A stretch of DNA of 64,000 nt from Bacillus sp. 7884-1 (GCF_002272245.1 NZ_NPDD01000018.1:1-64000); one strand, 5' to 3'. Counted from the stretch's first letter, positions 17,055-27,026 are shown. Translations and numbers: made by a program. Notes: generated by a model from the sequence alone, not told the origin.

Positions 17055-18248
17055 ATGAAATATAACTTTGATGAGATTGTAAATCGTAGAGGGACCTACT
17101 CTATAAAATGGGATGGAGGCCAGATACTTAAAAATATGGGTTTTACTGAAAGATACGATGAAGACACGATTCCGTTATTTACAGCCGATATGGATTTACC
17201 TGTTCCCCAACCATTAATAGAGGCATTACATAAAACCGTGGATCATCGAATTTTTGGTTATTCTGTATTTCCTGATGAGTATTTTGAAGCTGTACAGCAT
17301 TGGTTTAAAAAAAGACATAATTGGGAGTTCCAAAAGGAAGAAATCGTTTATAGTCCAGGGACAGTTCATGCGTTAAATGTTGCAGTTCGGGCACTTACAC
17401 AACCGGAAGACGGAGTGATTATCCAACGACCTGTATATCCTCCGTTTACATCTTCGATAAATGCCAATGGAAGAACGCTGTTAAATAATGCACTCATCGC
17501 TGATGAGGAAGGTTATTATTCCATAGATTTTGAAGATTTCGAAGCGAAAGCAAAAGATGAAAAAACAAAAATGTTTATTCTATGTAACCCACATAATCCA
17601 ACAGGAAGAGTATTTAATGAAGATGAACTTAGAAAACTGGCTGCGATTTGTGTGGAACATAATGTTCTGATTATTGCGGATGAAATTCATGGAGATATCA
17701 TTCGACAGGGTCAAACCTTTACTCCAATTGCAAAAGTAGTTCCAGAGTATAAAGATCATATCATTACGTTCACAGCGATTAACAAAACCTTTAATTTGGC
17801 TGGACTTCATTGTACGAATGTCATTATAACCAACCCAGAATTGAGAAAAACCTATAATGGTGTAATGGGCATGCATTTACCTTCACCATTTACGGTTTCG
17901 GCTCTTCTTTCTGTTTACCATGATGGAGAAGATTGGCTTGAGCAGCTGAAAGAATATATTGATGGCACGATGGAGTGGGCAGTTGGGTTTTTAGCAGAAA
18001 GGATGCCAAAAGTTAAGGTGCGAATTCCAGAGGGAACATACATCATGTGGATGGATTTTAGTGCTTACGGAATTTCACCTGACGAAGTTCATGACCGGAT
18101 CTATAACAAAGCAAATGTCTTATTAGAAGATGGGAAAATGTTCGGAGAAGAAGGTCTGCATCATCAACGGATATGTATTCCTTCACCTAGACCGATGATT
18201 AAAGAAGCCTTCGAGAGAATCGCTAGAGAGTTTGAAGACTTAAAATAG
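17055..18248 (+). CDS. patB: MalY/PatB family PLP-dependent C-S lyase
   Basis: A 397-residue fold-type I PLP enzyme. The MalY/PatB-type entry region FTADMDLPVPQPLIEAL, the substrate loop NPHNPTGRV, the cofactor Asp in IIADEIHGDI, and the Schiff-base Lys in FTAINKTFNLAGL (about 240) are present. PatB cleaves cystathionine and cysteine conjugates to thiol, pyruvate and ammonia. The common family motif at the lysine is S-K-T-F-N; here Asn replaces the Ser before Lys, a modest deviation. It follows the sulfate operon after a terminator, so it belongs functionally to the sulfur block but is probably transcribed separately. Ribosome site GGAAGGG. Confidence 0.88.
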   Translation: MKYNFDEIVNRRGTYSIKWDGGQILKNMGFTERYDEDTIPLFTADMDLPVPQPLIEALHKTVDHRIFGYSVFPDEYFEAVQHWFKKRHNWEFQKEEIVYSPGTVHALNVAVRALTQPEDGVIIQRPVYPPFTSSINANGRTLLNNALIADEEGYYSIDFEDFEAKAKDEKTKMFILCNPHNPTGRVFNEDELRKLAAICVEHNVLIIADEIHGDIIRQGQTFTPIAKVVPEYKDHIITFTAINKTFNLAGLHCTNVIITNPELRKTYNGVMGMHLPSPFTVSALLSVYHDGEDWLEQLKEYIDGTMEWAVGFLAERMPKVKVRIPEGTYIMWMDFSAYGISPDEVHDRIYNKANVLLEDGKMFGEEGLHHQRICIPSPRPMIKEAFERIAREFEDLK

Positions 18249-18260
18249 GTAAATTAGTTT

Positions 18261-18420
18261 TACTGGCGGATGGCAGAAAATACTGGCGGATAGCGAGAAA
18301 TACCGGCGGATGGCGAGAAATACTGGCGGATGGCGAGAAATACTGGCGGATGGCGGATAATACTGGCGGATGGCGGATAATACTGGCGGATGGCGGATAA
18401 TACTGGCGGATAGCAATATG
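18261..18420. repeat. Tandem array of eight 20-bp units (TACTGGCGGA type)
   Basis: TACTGGCGGA starts exactly every 20 bp from 18261 to 18401, with the second half varying between TGGCGAGAAA and TGGCGGATAA. One copy has TACC. The last unit decays into TAGCAATATG. It begins 12 bases after the patB stop and ends 73 bases before the sirtuin start. The minus strand reads open in two frames only because of the repeat. No spacers. Confidence 0.9.
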
Positions 18421-18493
18421 CTAGCAAGATGATAGCATGAATTACACAAGGTGATATTTCTGAAAAAGCACTAAGTTTTATAGGAGTGTGAAT

Positions 18494-19261
18494 ATGGTGA
18501 GCAGTATGCTTCAAACCTGCACGAACCTTATAAAAAACGCCCGAAACATTGTCGTCCTTACGGGTGCAGGAATTAGTACCGAATCAGGGATAAAGGATTT
18601 TCGTTCACAAACAGGAATTTATCAGCTGGCACCTGAATATATCCTTTCACTCAATAATTTTTATCAAAACCCCAAGGAGTTCTATCAGTTTGCGGTTGAG
18701 AATCTTTACCACCCTGAAGCACTCCCAAATAAAGGACATGAGGTCCTTGCACAATGGGAAAACGAAGGAAAAGTTAGCAGCATTATCACGCAAAATATTG
18801 ATGGGCTCCATCAAAAAGCGGGTTCCAAACAAGTGATTGAATTTCATGGGACCATGAAAACAGCTTCCTGTCAAAATTGCCAACATGTCTATTCAACTGA
18901 AGAAATGATCAACAGACGTAACAGCATGGATGATTTTTATATTTGTAACCATTGTAGTACTCTTACTGAAAAAGAAAGATATATCAAGCCCGATGTAGTC
19001 CTATTTGGAGATTCAGGTAAATGGTTTTCCATTGATGGTTTCAATGAAATCATAAACATCATCAATCAAGCGGATTGTCTTCTGGTGTTAGGAACAAGTT
19101 TGAAGGTGACTCCATTCTCCACATTTCCGCAATACAGGAGACAAGGTACTCCTTTGATTATTATCAATAAAGGTGACTCGCCCTATGATAGAGTTAAGGA
19201 TTCGTATGTCATTCATGACTCGATAGGAGAAACAGTGTCTCGGATTAAAGAGAATTGTTGA
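18494..19261 (+). CDS. Sir2-family NAD-dependent protein deacylase
   Basis: A 255-residue sirtuin that removes acyl groups from lysines using NAD+. Motifs: TGAGISTESGIKDFR (about 23-37), ITQNIDGLH (about 99-107), catalytic His in EFHGTM, and a zinc site of two CxxC pairs (CQNC and CNHC) separated by about 25 residues; LVLGTSLKVTPF closes the NAD site. The GTG at 18488 is only one base after TAGGAG, so ATG 18494 (seven-base spacing) is chosen. It sits between the sulfur block and the glycolate operon with no clear link to either. Confidence 0.92.
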   Translation: MVSSMLQTCTNLIKNARNIVVLTGAGISTESGIKDFRSQTGIYQLAPEYILSLNNFYQNPKEFYQFAVENLYHPEALPNKGHEVLAQWENEGKVSSIITQNIDGLHQKAGSKQVIEFHGTMKTASCQNCQHVYSTEEMINRRNSMDDFYICNHCSTLTEKERYIKPDVVLFGDSGKWFSIDGFNEIINIINQADCLLVLGTSLKVTPFSTFPQYRRQGTPLIIINKGDSPYDRVKDSYVIHDSIGETVSRIKENC

Positions 19262-19338
19262 AAATAAACAAGTATTATTTTTAGGTGCCCCCATAGATAA
19301 AAGGGGGCATCTATGTGTGTTTAAATTTTCTAAATAGA

Positions 19339-19367
19339 TTGACAATTTAACAGAGGGTAAATAAAAT
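19339..19367 (+). promoter_or_regulatory. Strong sigma-A-like promoter of the glycolate operon
   Basis: TTGACA (19339-19344), a 17-bp spacer and TAAAAT (19362-19367), 6/6 and 5/6 matches. It lies about 80 bases before the first glycolate oxidase gene. Confidence 0.7.
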
Positions 19368-19411
19368 TAAAGAGGAAATGATAAGGGAAGTTTTTTATAA
19401 AATGAGAAACG

Positions 19412-19432
19412 TTGTTTGTTATTACGAAACAA
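19412..19432 (+). promoter_or_regulatory. Inverted repeat, candidate IclR-type operator
   Basis: TTGTTT (19412-19417) and AAACAA (19427-19432) form a perfect six-base dyad nine bases apart, between the promoter and the ribosome site. A roadblock or repressor site for the IclR protein encoded at the end of the operon is plausible but unproven. Confidence 0.35.
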
Positions 19433-19447
19433 GTGGAGGTGAAGGAA

Positions 19448-20764
19448 TTGATAATTGACGAAAGTCTGTCTGAAATAAAGGCATATTTTAAAGAGTTACA
19501 GCAGATAGAAGAGGACCAACATCATCCACTGGGGAATTCCGGAAGAGTAAGAATTTCTCCCAAAACAGAAGAAGAAATTTCTACAATTTTATCTTATGCA
19601 AACACGAAAGGACATTCACTCTTCATCATGGGAAATGGCACAAAAAGAGGATATGGCGGGCTGTTAGAAAAAGCAGACATTCTCTTGTCATTAGCTCAAT
19701 ATACTGGAATCGTTGAACATAATCCTGGTGATATGACATTAACGGTGAAATCGGGGACACCCTTCCAAGAAATTCAAAACTATTTAGCACCGTACAATCA
19801 AAAAATTCCACTGGATCCTTTCTATCCAAAACATGCCACGATTGGAGGAATCATTTCTGCCAATGATAGTGGACCAAAAAGAGTGGGGTACGGTTCAGCT
19901 AGGGATAATGTTATTGGTCTTAGAATGGTCTACCCCGATGGAACACTTATCACATCTGGTGGAAAAGTGGTAAAAAACGTTGCCGGCTATGATATGAATA
20001 AGTTATTTATCGGTGCAATGGGAACGCTTGGTGTCGTGTCCGAGGTGACATTGAAACTGCGGCCGATTCCAAAATATGAATCTATTCTTTTCGTATCCTT
20101 TCCTGAAAATAACCTAGAAGAGATTCAAGCCTTTGCAGTCAAGGTGCTTGATTCAATGATTGAACCCATCAGCCTCGAGATTCTAACCCCCTCATTAGCT
20201 GGGAAATTGACAAACATTAATCAATATACATTGCTTATTTCGTTTGAAGATGTGAAAAGCTCAGTTCACTACCAAGAAAATGTTATCAGGAGTTTTACAC
20301 CTGAAAAAACTACACTTACATCCCTATCACAAGATGAAGCAAAATCCTTCTGGGATAAATTCTATCTCCACCAACCTAATGGATTAACAAATTTACCACC
20401 AACAGTAGCAGTACTCAAAATCGGTGTGACCAATATCGATGTCATAAAGATAATAAAAGAAGCAGAATTGATCGGTGATACTTGTCATGTTTCCATAGAA
20501 GCACATGGAGGTTTTGGAACAGGATTAACTCAAATGACAATTCGTGGTGCAAGTAATGATGTCGTTTCTGCTATTAGATTGATAAGAGATCAAGCTGTTG
20601 ATCTTGGAGGATATGCGATAGTAAAGCATCTTCCATTCTCTCTTCGCAAGATTGTGAACGTTTGGGGAGATCAGACTGCATCCCATTTTCTTTTTGAAGG
20701 AATCAAACAAAAAATTGATCATAACCAAATCATGAACCCAAGTCGTTTTGTCGGGGGGATTTAA
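19448..20764 (+). CDS. glcE: FAD-binding oxidoreductase, glycolate oxidase GlcE-like
   Basis: About 438 residues. The PCMH-type FAD-binding domain spans about 35-215: PGDMTLTVKSGTPFQEI, HATIGGIISANDSGPKRVGYG and GGKVVKNVAGYDMNKLFIGAMG match GlcE and its relatives. The start is TTG 19448, because GGAGG (19435-19439) lies eight bases before it; an earlier in-frame TTG at 19412 has no ribosome site and falls in the dyad. It is one of three subunits of membrane-linked glycolate oxidase, which oxidises glycolate to glyoxylate. The C-terminal half is less conserved, as usual for GlcE. Confidence 0.85.
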   Translation: MIIDESLSEIKAYFKELQQIEEDQHHPLGNSGRVRISPKTEEEISTILSYANTKGHSLFIMGNGTKRGYGGLLEKADILLSLAQYTGIVEHNPGDMTLTVKSGTPFQEIQNYLAPYNQKIPLDPFYPKHATIGGIISANDSGPKRVGYGSARDNVIGLRMVYPDGTLITSGGKVVKNVAGYDMNKLFIGAMGTLGVVSEVTLKLRPIPKYESILFVSFPENNLEEIQAFAVKVLDSMIEPISLEILTPSLAGKLTNINQYTLLISFEDVKSSVHYQENVIRSFTPEKTTLTSLSQDEAKSFWDKFYLHQPNGLTNLPPTVAVLKIGVTNIDVIKIIKEAELIGDTCHVSIEAHGGFGTGLTQMTIRGASNDVVSAIRLIRDQAVDLGGYAIVKHLPFSLRKIVNVWGDQTASHFLFEGIKQKIDHNQIMNPSRFVGGI

Positions 20765-20765
20765 C

Positions 20766-22118
20766 ATGAGTGTAAAAGAAAAACAAGACCTTCCTTGCAC
20801 TTCTTCTCTAGGAAACTATTTATGGCGTGACCCTCCACAGGAGAGTATGTGGGCTGATTGTGTTCATTGTGGTATGTGCTTGGAATCATGTCCCACATAT
20901 GAACAAAGTGGTGAAGAGCAGCAATCCCCACGCGGCCGTGTTTATCTGATTAAAGCAGTGGCTGAGGGAAAGCTGAATGTGGATGAACATTTTGCGGAGC
21001 CCGTCTTTTCATGTTTAGATTGCCGTGCTTGTACGACTGCATGTCCTGTTGATATAGATGTTGGCGGTCTCATAGAGGAAGCACGAGGTCAAATCAGGCA
21101 AGCTATTCCTCTTAATGGATGGAAGGGAGCAGTGAATAAGTTCTTCCTCCACGGCGTGTTCCCCCATCATAATCGCTTACGGTGGCTCGGCGGTCTGTTA
21201 CGATTTTATCAAAAAAGCGGTATGCAAAAAATGATCAGAAAAACAAATCTCATTCATATTATGCCGCAGCATTTAACGGATATGGAATCAATCATGCCGG
21301 AAGTAAAAGGGTCTGTACGTGTAAAATTCACTTCTGAAATAAAAGCTAAAGGTGAATCAAAGCATAAAGTGGCAATGCTGACTGGCTGTGTAATGGACGT
21401 TTTTTTTAGTGATATCAATGAGTCCACAATCAATGTACTCACTAGGAATGGAAATGATGTAAGTATCCCGCAAAACCAAACGTGCTGTGGTGCTTTGCAT
21501 GTTCATGCCGGTGACAGAGAGATGGGTAGAAAGCTAGCGAAGCAGAATATTGAAGCATTTGAGAATGAGGAAAAGGTGATTGTCAATGCCGCTGGCTGCG
21601 GGTGCATGATGAAAGAATATTCAGAGTTATTTCGTAATGAACCAGAATGGAAAGAACGAGCTGAAGAATTCGAAGAGAAGGTAGTGGATATTTCCAAATA
21701 CTTGCATGACACTGGATATGAAAAGCCAAAGGCAATGATGAATACGCGCATCACTTATCATGACGCATGTCATTTAGCACATGGCCAAGGGGTAAGGAAA
21801 GAACCCCGAGAGATTCTCCTCGACATTCCAGGCGTAGAAATGGTTCAAATGCCTAATGCAGACCGATGTTGCGGAAGTGCGGGAATCTATAATATTACCA
21901 ATCCTGAAATGGCAGATGCAGTGCTCAAAAGTAAAATGGAAAACGTACCAGAAGACGTTGAAATGATTTCGATGGGGAACCCAGGCTGCATGATGCAAAT
22001 GGCTTTGGGTGTCCAGAAATACGGAAGAAATCAAAAGATTGTCCACACCGTACAGCTGCTCGATTGGGCTTATCAAAAAGAAGAAGGGGATTTGAATGAT
22101 GTCAGTCATAAAATTTGA
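20766..22118 (+). CDS. glcF: Iron-sulfur subunit of glycolate oxidase
   Basis: A 450-residue electron-transfer subunit. Two 4Fe-4S sites are present near the N-terminus (CVHCGMCLESCPTY, then CLDCRACTTACPVDIDVG). Two cysteine-rich CCG domains follow (QTCCGALHVHAGD and DRCCGSAGIYNI, with DACHLAHGQG between). Start ATG 20766 is one base after the glcE stop; an upstream TTG in frame at 20748 is inside glcE and less likely. Its last 23 bases overlap glcD. Confidence 0.92.
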   Translation: MSVKEKQDLPCTSSLGNYLWRDPPQESMWADCVHCGMCLESCPTYEQSGEEQQSPRGRVYLIKAVAEGKLNVDEHFAEPVFSCLDCRACTTACPVDIDVGGLIEEARGQIRQAIPLNGWKGAVNKFFLHGVFPHHNRLRWLGGLLRFYQKSGMQKMIRKTNLIHIMPQHLTDMESIMPEVKGSVRVKFTSEIKAKGESKHKVAMLTGCVMDVFFSDINESTINVLTRNGNDVSIPQNQTCCGALHVHAGDREMGRKLAKQNIEAFENEEKVIVNAAGCGCMMKEYSELFRNEPEWKERAEEFEEKVVDISKYLHDTGYEKPKAMMNTRITYHDACHLAHGQGVRKEPREILLDIPGVEMVQMPNADRCCGSAGIYNITNPEMADAVLKSKMENVPEDVEMISMGNPGCMMQMALGVQKYGRNQKIVHTVQLLDWAYQKEEGDLNDVSHKI

Positions 22119-23544
22119 AACCACTGACAAGCATATTATTAATCTCGCAGCAATCGTGGGTGGCACTCGTTCCATTTTGTATAAAAAAGTAGATTTGCTC
22201 GCATATGATTGCGATGGATTTACGATTCGTAAGCATTTGCCAAAGGCTGTTGTCTTTCCAAAAAATACAGAGGAAGTATCCCAAATAGTTAAATATTGCT
22301 CTGAAAACAAGCTGCCTTTTCTTGCCCGTGGTGCGGGAACAGGCTTAAGCGGCGGGGCAATTCCTATTAATGGTGAAGTGATCATCAGCATGGTTCGAAT
22401 GAAAAAACTAATCAGTGTAGACCTTGAAAATAGGAGAGCGGTAGTTGAACCTGGCTTCGTCAATCTGAAACTAACAAACTCCATTTCTGAAAAGGGCTAT
22501 TATTATGCCCCTGATCCTTCAAGTCAATATTGCTGCACAATTGGAGGGAATGTCGCAGAAAATGCAGGCGGGGCACATTGTCTGAAATATGGAGTAACAA
22601 CTAATCATATTCTCGGTCTTGAAGTGGTGCTGCCAAATGGAGAGATTATCGAGATTGGCGGGAATGGAGTTTTGGATGAGCCTGGCTACGATTTACTCGG
22701 GCTATTGACTGGTTCAGAAGGGACGCTCGGAATTGTCACGAAAATTACCGTTCGGATTCTCAAAAGTCCAGAAGGAAAACAGACCGTTTTAGCTTATTTT
22801 GATAGGGTTGAAGATGGAAGTCAGGCTGTATCAGATATTATTTCAGCAGGTATTGTTCCGGCGGCACTGGAAATGATGGACAAAACAGCGATTGAGGCGG
22901 TGGAAGCCGCTGCATTTCCTGTAGGCCATCCAAAGGATATTGAAGCGGTACTATTAATTGAAGTTGACGGAATCGCTGCAGGTATAGAAGAACAAATTAA
23001 TCAAATCATAGAGGTTTGTAAAAAAAACAATGTCAGTGAGGTTCGAGCCGCTAAGGATGAGGAAGAAAGAGGACGGTGGTGGGCCAATCGTAAAACAGGC
23101 TTTGGGGCAATGGGTGCCATTTCTCCTGATTATTTAGTACAGGATGGGGTCATTCCTAGGAGCAAGCTGCCAGAAGTCCTGCGAAAAATCGCTCAAATAA
23201 GTGAAGAATCTGGACTGCGTATTGCCAATATTTTTCATGCAGGAGATGGAAATCTCCATCCGCTGGTTCTATTTGATGCTCGTAAGCCAGGAGAAATCGA
23301 AAAGGCCTTAGAAGCGGGAAGCCAATGTTTGAAAGCTTGTGCAGATGTTGGCGGCACGATAACAGGTGAGCATGGGGTAGGAATTGAAAAACGTGAAGAA
23401 ATGCGCTTTGTTTTTAAAGAAGAGGAAATCCTTGCACAAACGAATATACGTGAAGTATTTAACCCTGATAATCTCTTGAATGCAGGAAAACTTTTTCCGA
23501 CTCCAGGGCGTTGTGTAGAAATAAAAAAAGAAAGGAAAGCGTAA
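22096..23544 (+). CDS. glcD: Glycolate oxidase subunit GlcD
   Basis: A 482-residue FAD-linked catalytic subunit. LARGAGTGLSGGAIPINGEVII and GGNVAENAGGAHCLKYGVT belong to the FAD-binding domain (about 45-215). HAGDGNLHPLVLFD (about 377-390) and GGTITGEHGVGIEKRE are the C-terminal active-site motifs of the GlcD/D-lactate dehydrogenase group. It overlaps glcF, with AAGGGG as ribosome site inside glcF, so translation is coupled. A D-lactate or other 2-hydroxy acid role is possible, but the neighbouring malate synthase G favours glycolate. Confidence 0.92.
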   Translation: MMSVIKFETTDKHIINLAAIVGGTRSILYKKVDLLAYDCDGFTIRKHLPKAVVFPKNTEEVSQIVKYCSENKLPFLARGAGTGLSGGAIPINGEVIISMVRMKKLISVDLENRRAVVEPGFVNLKLTNSISEKGYYYAPDPSSQYCCTIGGNVAENAGGAHCLKYGVTTNHILGLEVVLPNGEIIEIGGNGVLDEPGYDLLGLLTGSEGTLGIVTKITVRILKSPEGKQTVLAYFDRVEDGSQAVSDIISAGIVPAALEMMDKTAIEAVEAAAFPVGHPKDIEAVLLIEVDGIAAGIEEQINQIIEVCKKNNVSEVRAAKDEEERGRWWANRKTGFGAMGAISPDYLVQDGVIPRSKLPEVLRKIAQISEESGLRIANIFHAGDGNLHPLVLFDARKPGEIEKALEAGSQCLKACADVGGTITGEHGVGIEKREEMRFVFKEEEILAQTNIREVFNPDNLLNAGKLFPTPGRCVEIKKERKA

Positions 23545-23602
23545 TGTTCGTTCATAAAAACGCTGTTTCGTAATAGTGAACAATAACTAGGAGGAATTGT
23601 AT

Positions 23603-25780
23603 ATGGTTAACTATGTAAAGGTGGGAAATTTACAGGTAGCGAATGAACTCTATGAGTTTATTAATTCTGAGGCATTACCAGGCAGTCAAGTAGAACAGGG
23701 AGGATTTTGGGCAGGATTTGAAAAAATCATCACCAATCTGACTCCAAAAAATAAGGAATTACTCGCAAGAAGAGAAGAACTTCAAAGAAAAATTAACACT
23801 TGGCACCGGGAAAATATAGAATTCGATTTTAATAGATACAAAGCTTTTTTAGAGGAAATCGGCTATCTATTGCCGGAACCTGAGGAATTTAACATTTCTA
23901 CTGAAGGGGCAGATGATGAAATTGCTCGTAAAGCAGGTCCTCAATTAGTCGTACCTGTTGATAATGCCCGCTATGCGATTAATGCAGCCAATGCTCGATG
24001 GGGTAGTTTGTATGACGCCTTATATGGCACTGATGTCATTAATGATGAGGGTGATGCTAAGGCACAAGGTGGATATAATCCTGTACGTGGGGAGAAAGTC
24101 ATCTCCTTTGCTAGAGAATTCCTTGACCAGAGTGTTCCTTTGCAGGTTGGGTCACATAAAGAGGCTGTTAGCTACACCATTGACCAAGGAAGTTTAGTGG
24201 TAACCTTACGTAATGGGGATCAAGTCCGTTTGAAAAATGAAGCTAAATTTGCTGGGTATAACGGTGAACCAACCCAGCCATCAGCTGTCCTATTGAAAAA
24301 TAATGATAACTATTTTGAAATCCAAATTGATCACAGCCATCCAATTGGAAAAACGGATGCTGCAGGTGTAAAAGATATTCTCCTAGAATCAGCACTCACT
24401 TCGATTATGGACTGCGAAGACTCTGTGGCAGCGGTGGATGCACAGGATAAGGTACTCGTATATCGTAATTGGCTGGGCTTAAATAAAGGTACTCTTTCTA
24501 CGACGTTTACCAAAGGAAATAAAACCTTAACACGGACACTCAATCCTGACCGCCGATACTTGTCACCAAGTGGCAGTGAATTCACTTTGCCTGGGCGTGC
24601 GTTAATGCTCGTTCGAAATGTCGGGCATTTGATGACCAATAATGCAATTCTTGATGGGGACGGTAATGAAGTACAAGAGGGTATTATCGATGCTGTTGTT
24701 ACCTCTCTATGTGCCAAGCATTCAATCATTGGAAACACCACCTTCAAAAATTCCGAAACTGGCTCCATTTATATTGTAAAGCCAAAAATGCATGGTCCAG
24801 AGGAAGCAGCATTCGCCAATGAGCTATTTAATCAGACAGAAGATTTACTAGAATTAGCCAGAAATACTTTAAAAATTGGTGTAATGGATGAGGAACGCCG
24901 GACATCGTTAAATCTAAAAGCCTGTATCTGGGAAGTCCAGGAGCGTGTTGTCTTTATTAACACAGGATTCCTCGACCGGACTGGTGACGAAATGCATACC
25001 TCCATGGAGGCAGGTGCAATGATTCGTAAAAATGAAATGAAATCCACACTTTGGCTTCAAAGCTATGAAAAATCAAATGTTAATAATGGTCTGTCTACCG
25101 GCTTCCAAGGAAGAGCTCAAATTGGTAAAGGAATGTGGGCAATGCCTGATTTAATGAAGAGTATGCTTGAGCAAAAAATTGGACATTTATCGGCTGGAGG
25201 AAATACGGCATGGGTCCCATCTCCAACCGCCGCAACCCTGCACGCGCTTCATTACCATCAGGTAAATGTTAAGGAAGTACAAAATAATCTTTTAGGAGGC
25301 ATTTCTGATTTACGAGATGATATTTTGCAAATTCCTGTTGCTAAGGATACAAATTGGAGTCAAGAGGAAATTCAAGCTGAGCTTGATAATAATGCTCAAG
25401 GGATACTAGGTTATGTGGTAAGGTGGGTTGAGCAGGGAATTGGCTGCTCAAAGGTACCAGATATTAATAATATTGCACTTATGGAAGACCGAGCCACTCT
25501 TCGTATTTCCAGCCAACACGTAGCGAACTGGCTGCATCATGGAGTTTGCAAGAAGGAACAAGTGGTTGAGACAATGAAGAGGATGGCAAAGGTAGTGGAT
25601 GAACAAAATGTTGGAGATTCTGCATACAGACCAATGGCACCTGATTTCGATCAATCTGTTGCTTTCCAGGCTGCTTGTGATCTTGTATTTAAGGGCTATG
25701 ACCAGCCAAGAGGATATACTGAACCCATCTTGCATAGCCGCCGACTTGAAGCGAAAGCTAAATTTTCAATCAAATCCTAA
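23603..25780 (+). CDS. glcB: Malate synthase G
   Basis: A 725-residue enzyme condensing glyoxylate with acetyl-CoA to malate. The length and the family blocks are typical: [56 protein letters not shown] with the glyoxylate-binding region, and [11 protein letters not shown]. The ATG at 23603 has AGGAGG eight bases upstream; the in-frame TTG at 23597 is too close to it. It is the G isoform, fitting growth on glycolate rather than the acetate glyoxylate shunt. It follows glcD after 58 bases. Confidence 0.95.
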   Translation: MVNYVKVGNLQVANELYEFINSEALPGSQVEQGGFWAGFEKIITNLTPKNKELLARREELQRKINTWHRENIEFDFNRYKAFLEEIGYLLPEPEEFNISTEGADDEIARKAGPQLVVPVDNARYAINAANARWGSLYDALYGTDVINDEGDAKAQGGYNPVRGEKVISFAREFLDQSVPLQVGSHKEAVSYTIDQGSLVVTLRNGDQVRLKNEAKFAGYNGEPTQPSAVLLKNNDNYFEIQIDHSHPIGKTDAAGVKDILLESALTSIMDCEDSVAAVDAQDKVLVYRNWLGLNKGTLSTTFTKGNKTLTRTLNPDRRYLSPSGSEFTLPGRALMLVRNVGHLMTNNAILDGDGNEVQEGIIDAVVTSLCAKHSIIGNTTFKNSETGSIYIVKPKMHGPEEAAFANELFNQTEDLLELARNTLKIGVMDEERRTSLNLKACIWEVQERVVFINTGFLDRTGDEMHTSMEAGAMIRKNEMKSTLWLQSYEKSNVNNGLSTGFQGRAQIGKGMWAMPDLMKSMLEQKIGHLSAGGNTAWVPSPTAATLHALHYHQVNVKEVQNNLLGGISDLRDDILQIPVAKDTNWSQEEIQAELDNNAQGILGYVVRWVEQGIGCSKVPDINNIALMEDRATLRISSQHVANWLHHGVCKKEQVVETMKRMAKVVDEQNVGDSAYRPMAPDFDQSVAFQAACDLVFKGYDQPRGYTEPILHSRRLEAKAKFSIKS

Positions 25781-25851
25781 TTAAGGTTGAGGTTAGGGCA
25801 TTTTATTGAAAAAATGCCCTGACAAAGTCCTGCTTAAAGAGGTGAGCAAGT

Positions 25852-26682
25852 TTGCAAAGAGATAATGTGGTGAAGTCTGTAAGCAGGGCACTGGATATTA
25901 TCGCACTAGTGGGAATGAAAAAGGGCGGGCTTGGTGTTACAGAGATTTCTAATCAAATTGATATCAATAAAAGCTCTGTTTTTAGAACCCTTTCTACACT
26001 TGTTCAATATGGGTATATCGAGCAGGATCGTGAAACAGGTAAATACAAGCTTGGCTATAAGTTTCTGGATATTAGTTCGAAGCTGTTAGAATCCATCGAT
26101 ATAAGGTCCGAAGCGAAACCCTTTCTAAAAGAACTAGAAAATATGACGAATGAAGTCATTCATCTCGTTGTCTATGACCAGGCAGAAGTCGTCTACATTG
26201 AGAAATTAGAAGGAACGGAAACCTTAAGAACCCATTCAAAGGTTGGAAAAAGAGCTCCGATGCATTGTACGTCCGTTGGGAAGGCCATTCTAGCCCATTT
26301 ACCTGAAAATGATGTCCTTTCAATCCTGGACCGAAAAGGAATGCCCTATCATACAGACCATACCATTACTTCAATCGAGGCAATCCTTCTAGAGTTAAAA
26401 CAAATAAGACAAAGAGGATATGCTTTAGATTTGGAAGAAAATGAATACGGGATAACCTGTATCGCTGCTCCAGTTTTTGATCATTTAGGAAAAGTAGTCG
26501 CGGCCGTGAGTATATCTGGACCAACCACAAGGATGCCCAAGGATAGATTAACCCAGCTTGGACCGATTATGATTCAAACAAGCCAGCAAATATCAGGGAG
26601 ACTAGGGCATTTAATTCCTGAACAAGGTGAAAAACGTGGCAAGAGTCGTTCAGAAGAGGCATCTGATTCCCGTTCAAAGTAA
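25852..26682 (+). CDS. IclR-family regulator with a repeat-encoded C-terminal tail
   Basis: A 276-residue regulator starting at TTG 25852 (AGAGGTGAG upstream). The N-terminal winged helix (SVSRALDIIALVGMKKGGLGVTEIS... NKSSVFRTLSTLVQYGYIEQ) precedes the IclR effector domain with HCTSVGKAILAHLP and LDLEENEYGITCIAAPV. Family members usually end soon after the residue equivalent to about 250. Here the last 20 or so residues, including GEKRGKSRSEEASDSRSK, come from the first copy of the 52-bp repeat array that begins at 26623. It most likely controls the preceding glycolate genes. Confidence 0.9.
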   Translation: MQRDNVVKSVSRALDIIALVGMKKGGLGVTEISNQIDINKSSVFRTLSTLVQYGYIEQDRETGKYKLGYKFLDISSKLLESIDIRSEAKPFLKELENMTNEVIHLVVYDQAEVVYIEKLEGTETLRTHSKVGKRAPMHCTSVGKAILAHLPENDVLSILDRKGMPYHTDHTITSIEAILLELKQIRQRGYALDLEENEYGITCIAAPVFDHLGKVVAAVSISGPTTRMPKDRLTQLGPIMIQTSQQISGRLGHLIPEQGEKRGKSRSEEASDSRSK

Positions 26683-27026
26683 AAAACGAGGCAAGCGGGA
26701 ACTAGAAGAGGCATCTGATTCCCGCACAGGGTAAAAAACGAGGCAAGCGGGAATCAGAAGAGGCCTCTGATTCCCGTCCAAGGTGAAAATCAAGGCAGGT
26801 GGGAACCAGTAGAGGCCTCTGATTCCCGTCCAAGGTGAAAATCAAGGCAAGCGGGAACCAGTAGAGGCCTCTGATTCCCGTACAGGGTGAAAAACGAGGC
26901 AAGCGGGAATCAGAAGAGGCCTCTGATTCCCGTCCATGGTGAAAATCAAGGCAAGTGGGAACCAGTAGAGGCCTCTGATTCCCGTACAGGGTGAAAATCA
27001 AGGCAAGTGGGAACCAGAAGAGGCAT
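26623..27026. repeat. Array of about 7.8 copies of a 52-bp hairpin unit
   Basis: GAAGAGGC or GTAGAGGC recurs at 26653, 26705, 26757, 26809, 26861, 26913, 26965 and 27017, an exact 52-bp spacing. Each unit holds an inverted repeat, CGGGAATCAGA facing TCTGATTCCCG, around AGAGGCC. A 99-codon minus-strand frame (26702-27001) is a by-product. The first unit overlaps the end of the IclR coding region, and the last is followed by a terminator. Confidence 0.92.

Noticed and set aside
18240-18514. Two overlapping minus-strand ORFs rich in Ser/Ala/Pro/His
   Set aside because: They exist only because the 20-bp repeat lacks stops in those frames; periodic low-complexity product.
26702-27001. 99-codon minus-strand ORF
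   Set aside because: A by-product of the 52-bp repeat array; the amino-acid pattern repeats out of phase and no ribosome site exists.
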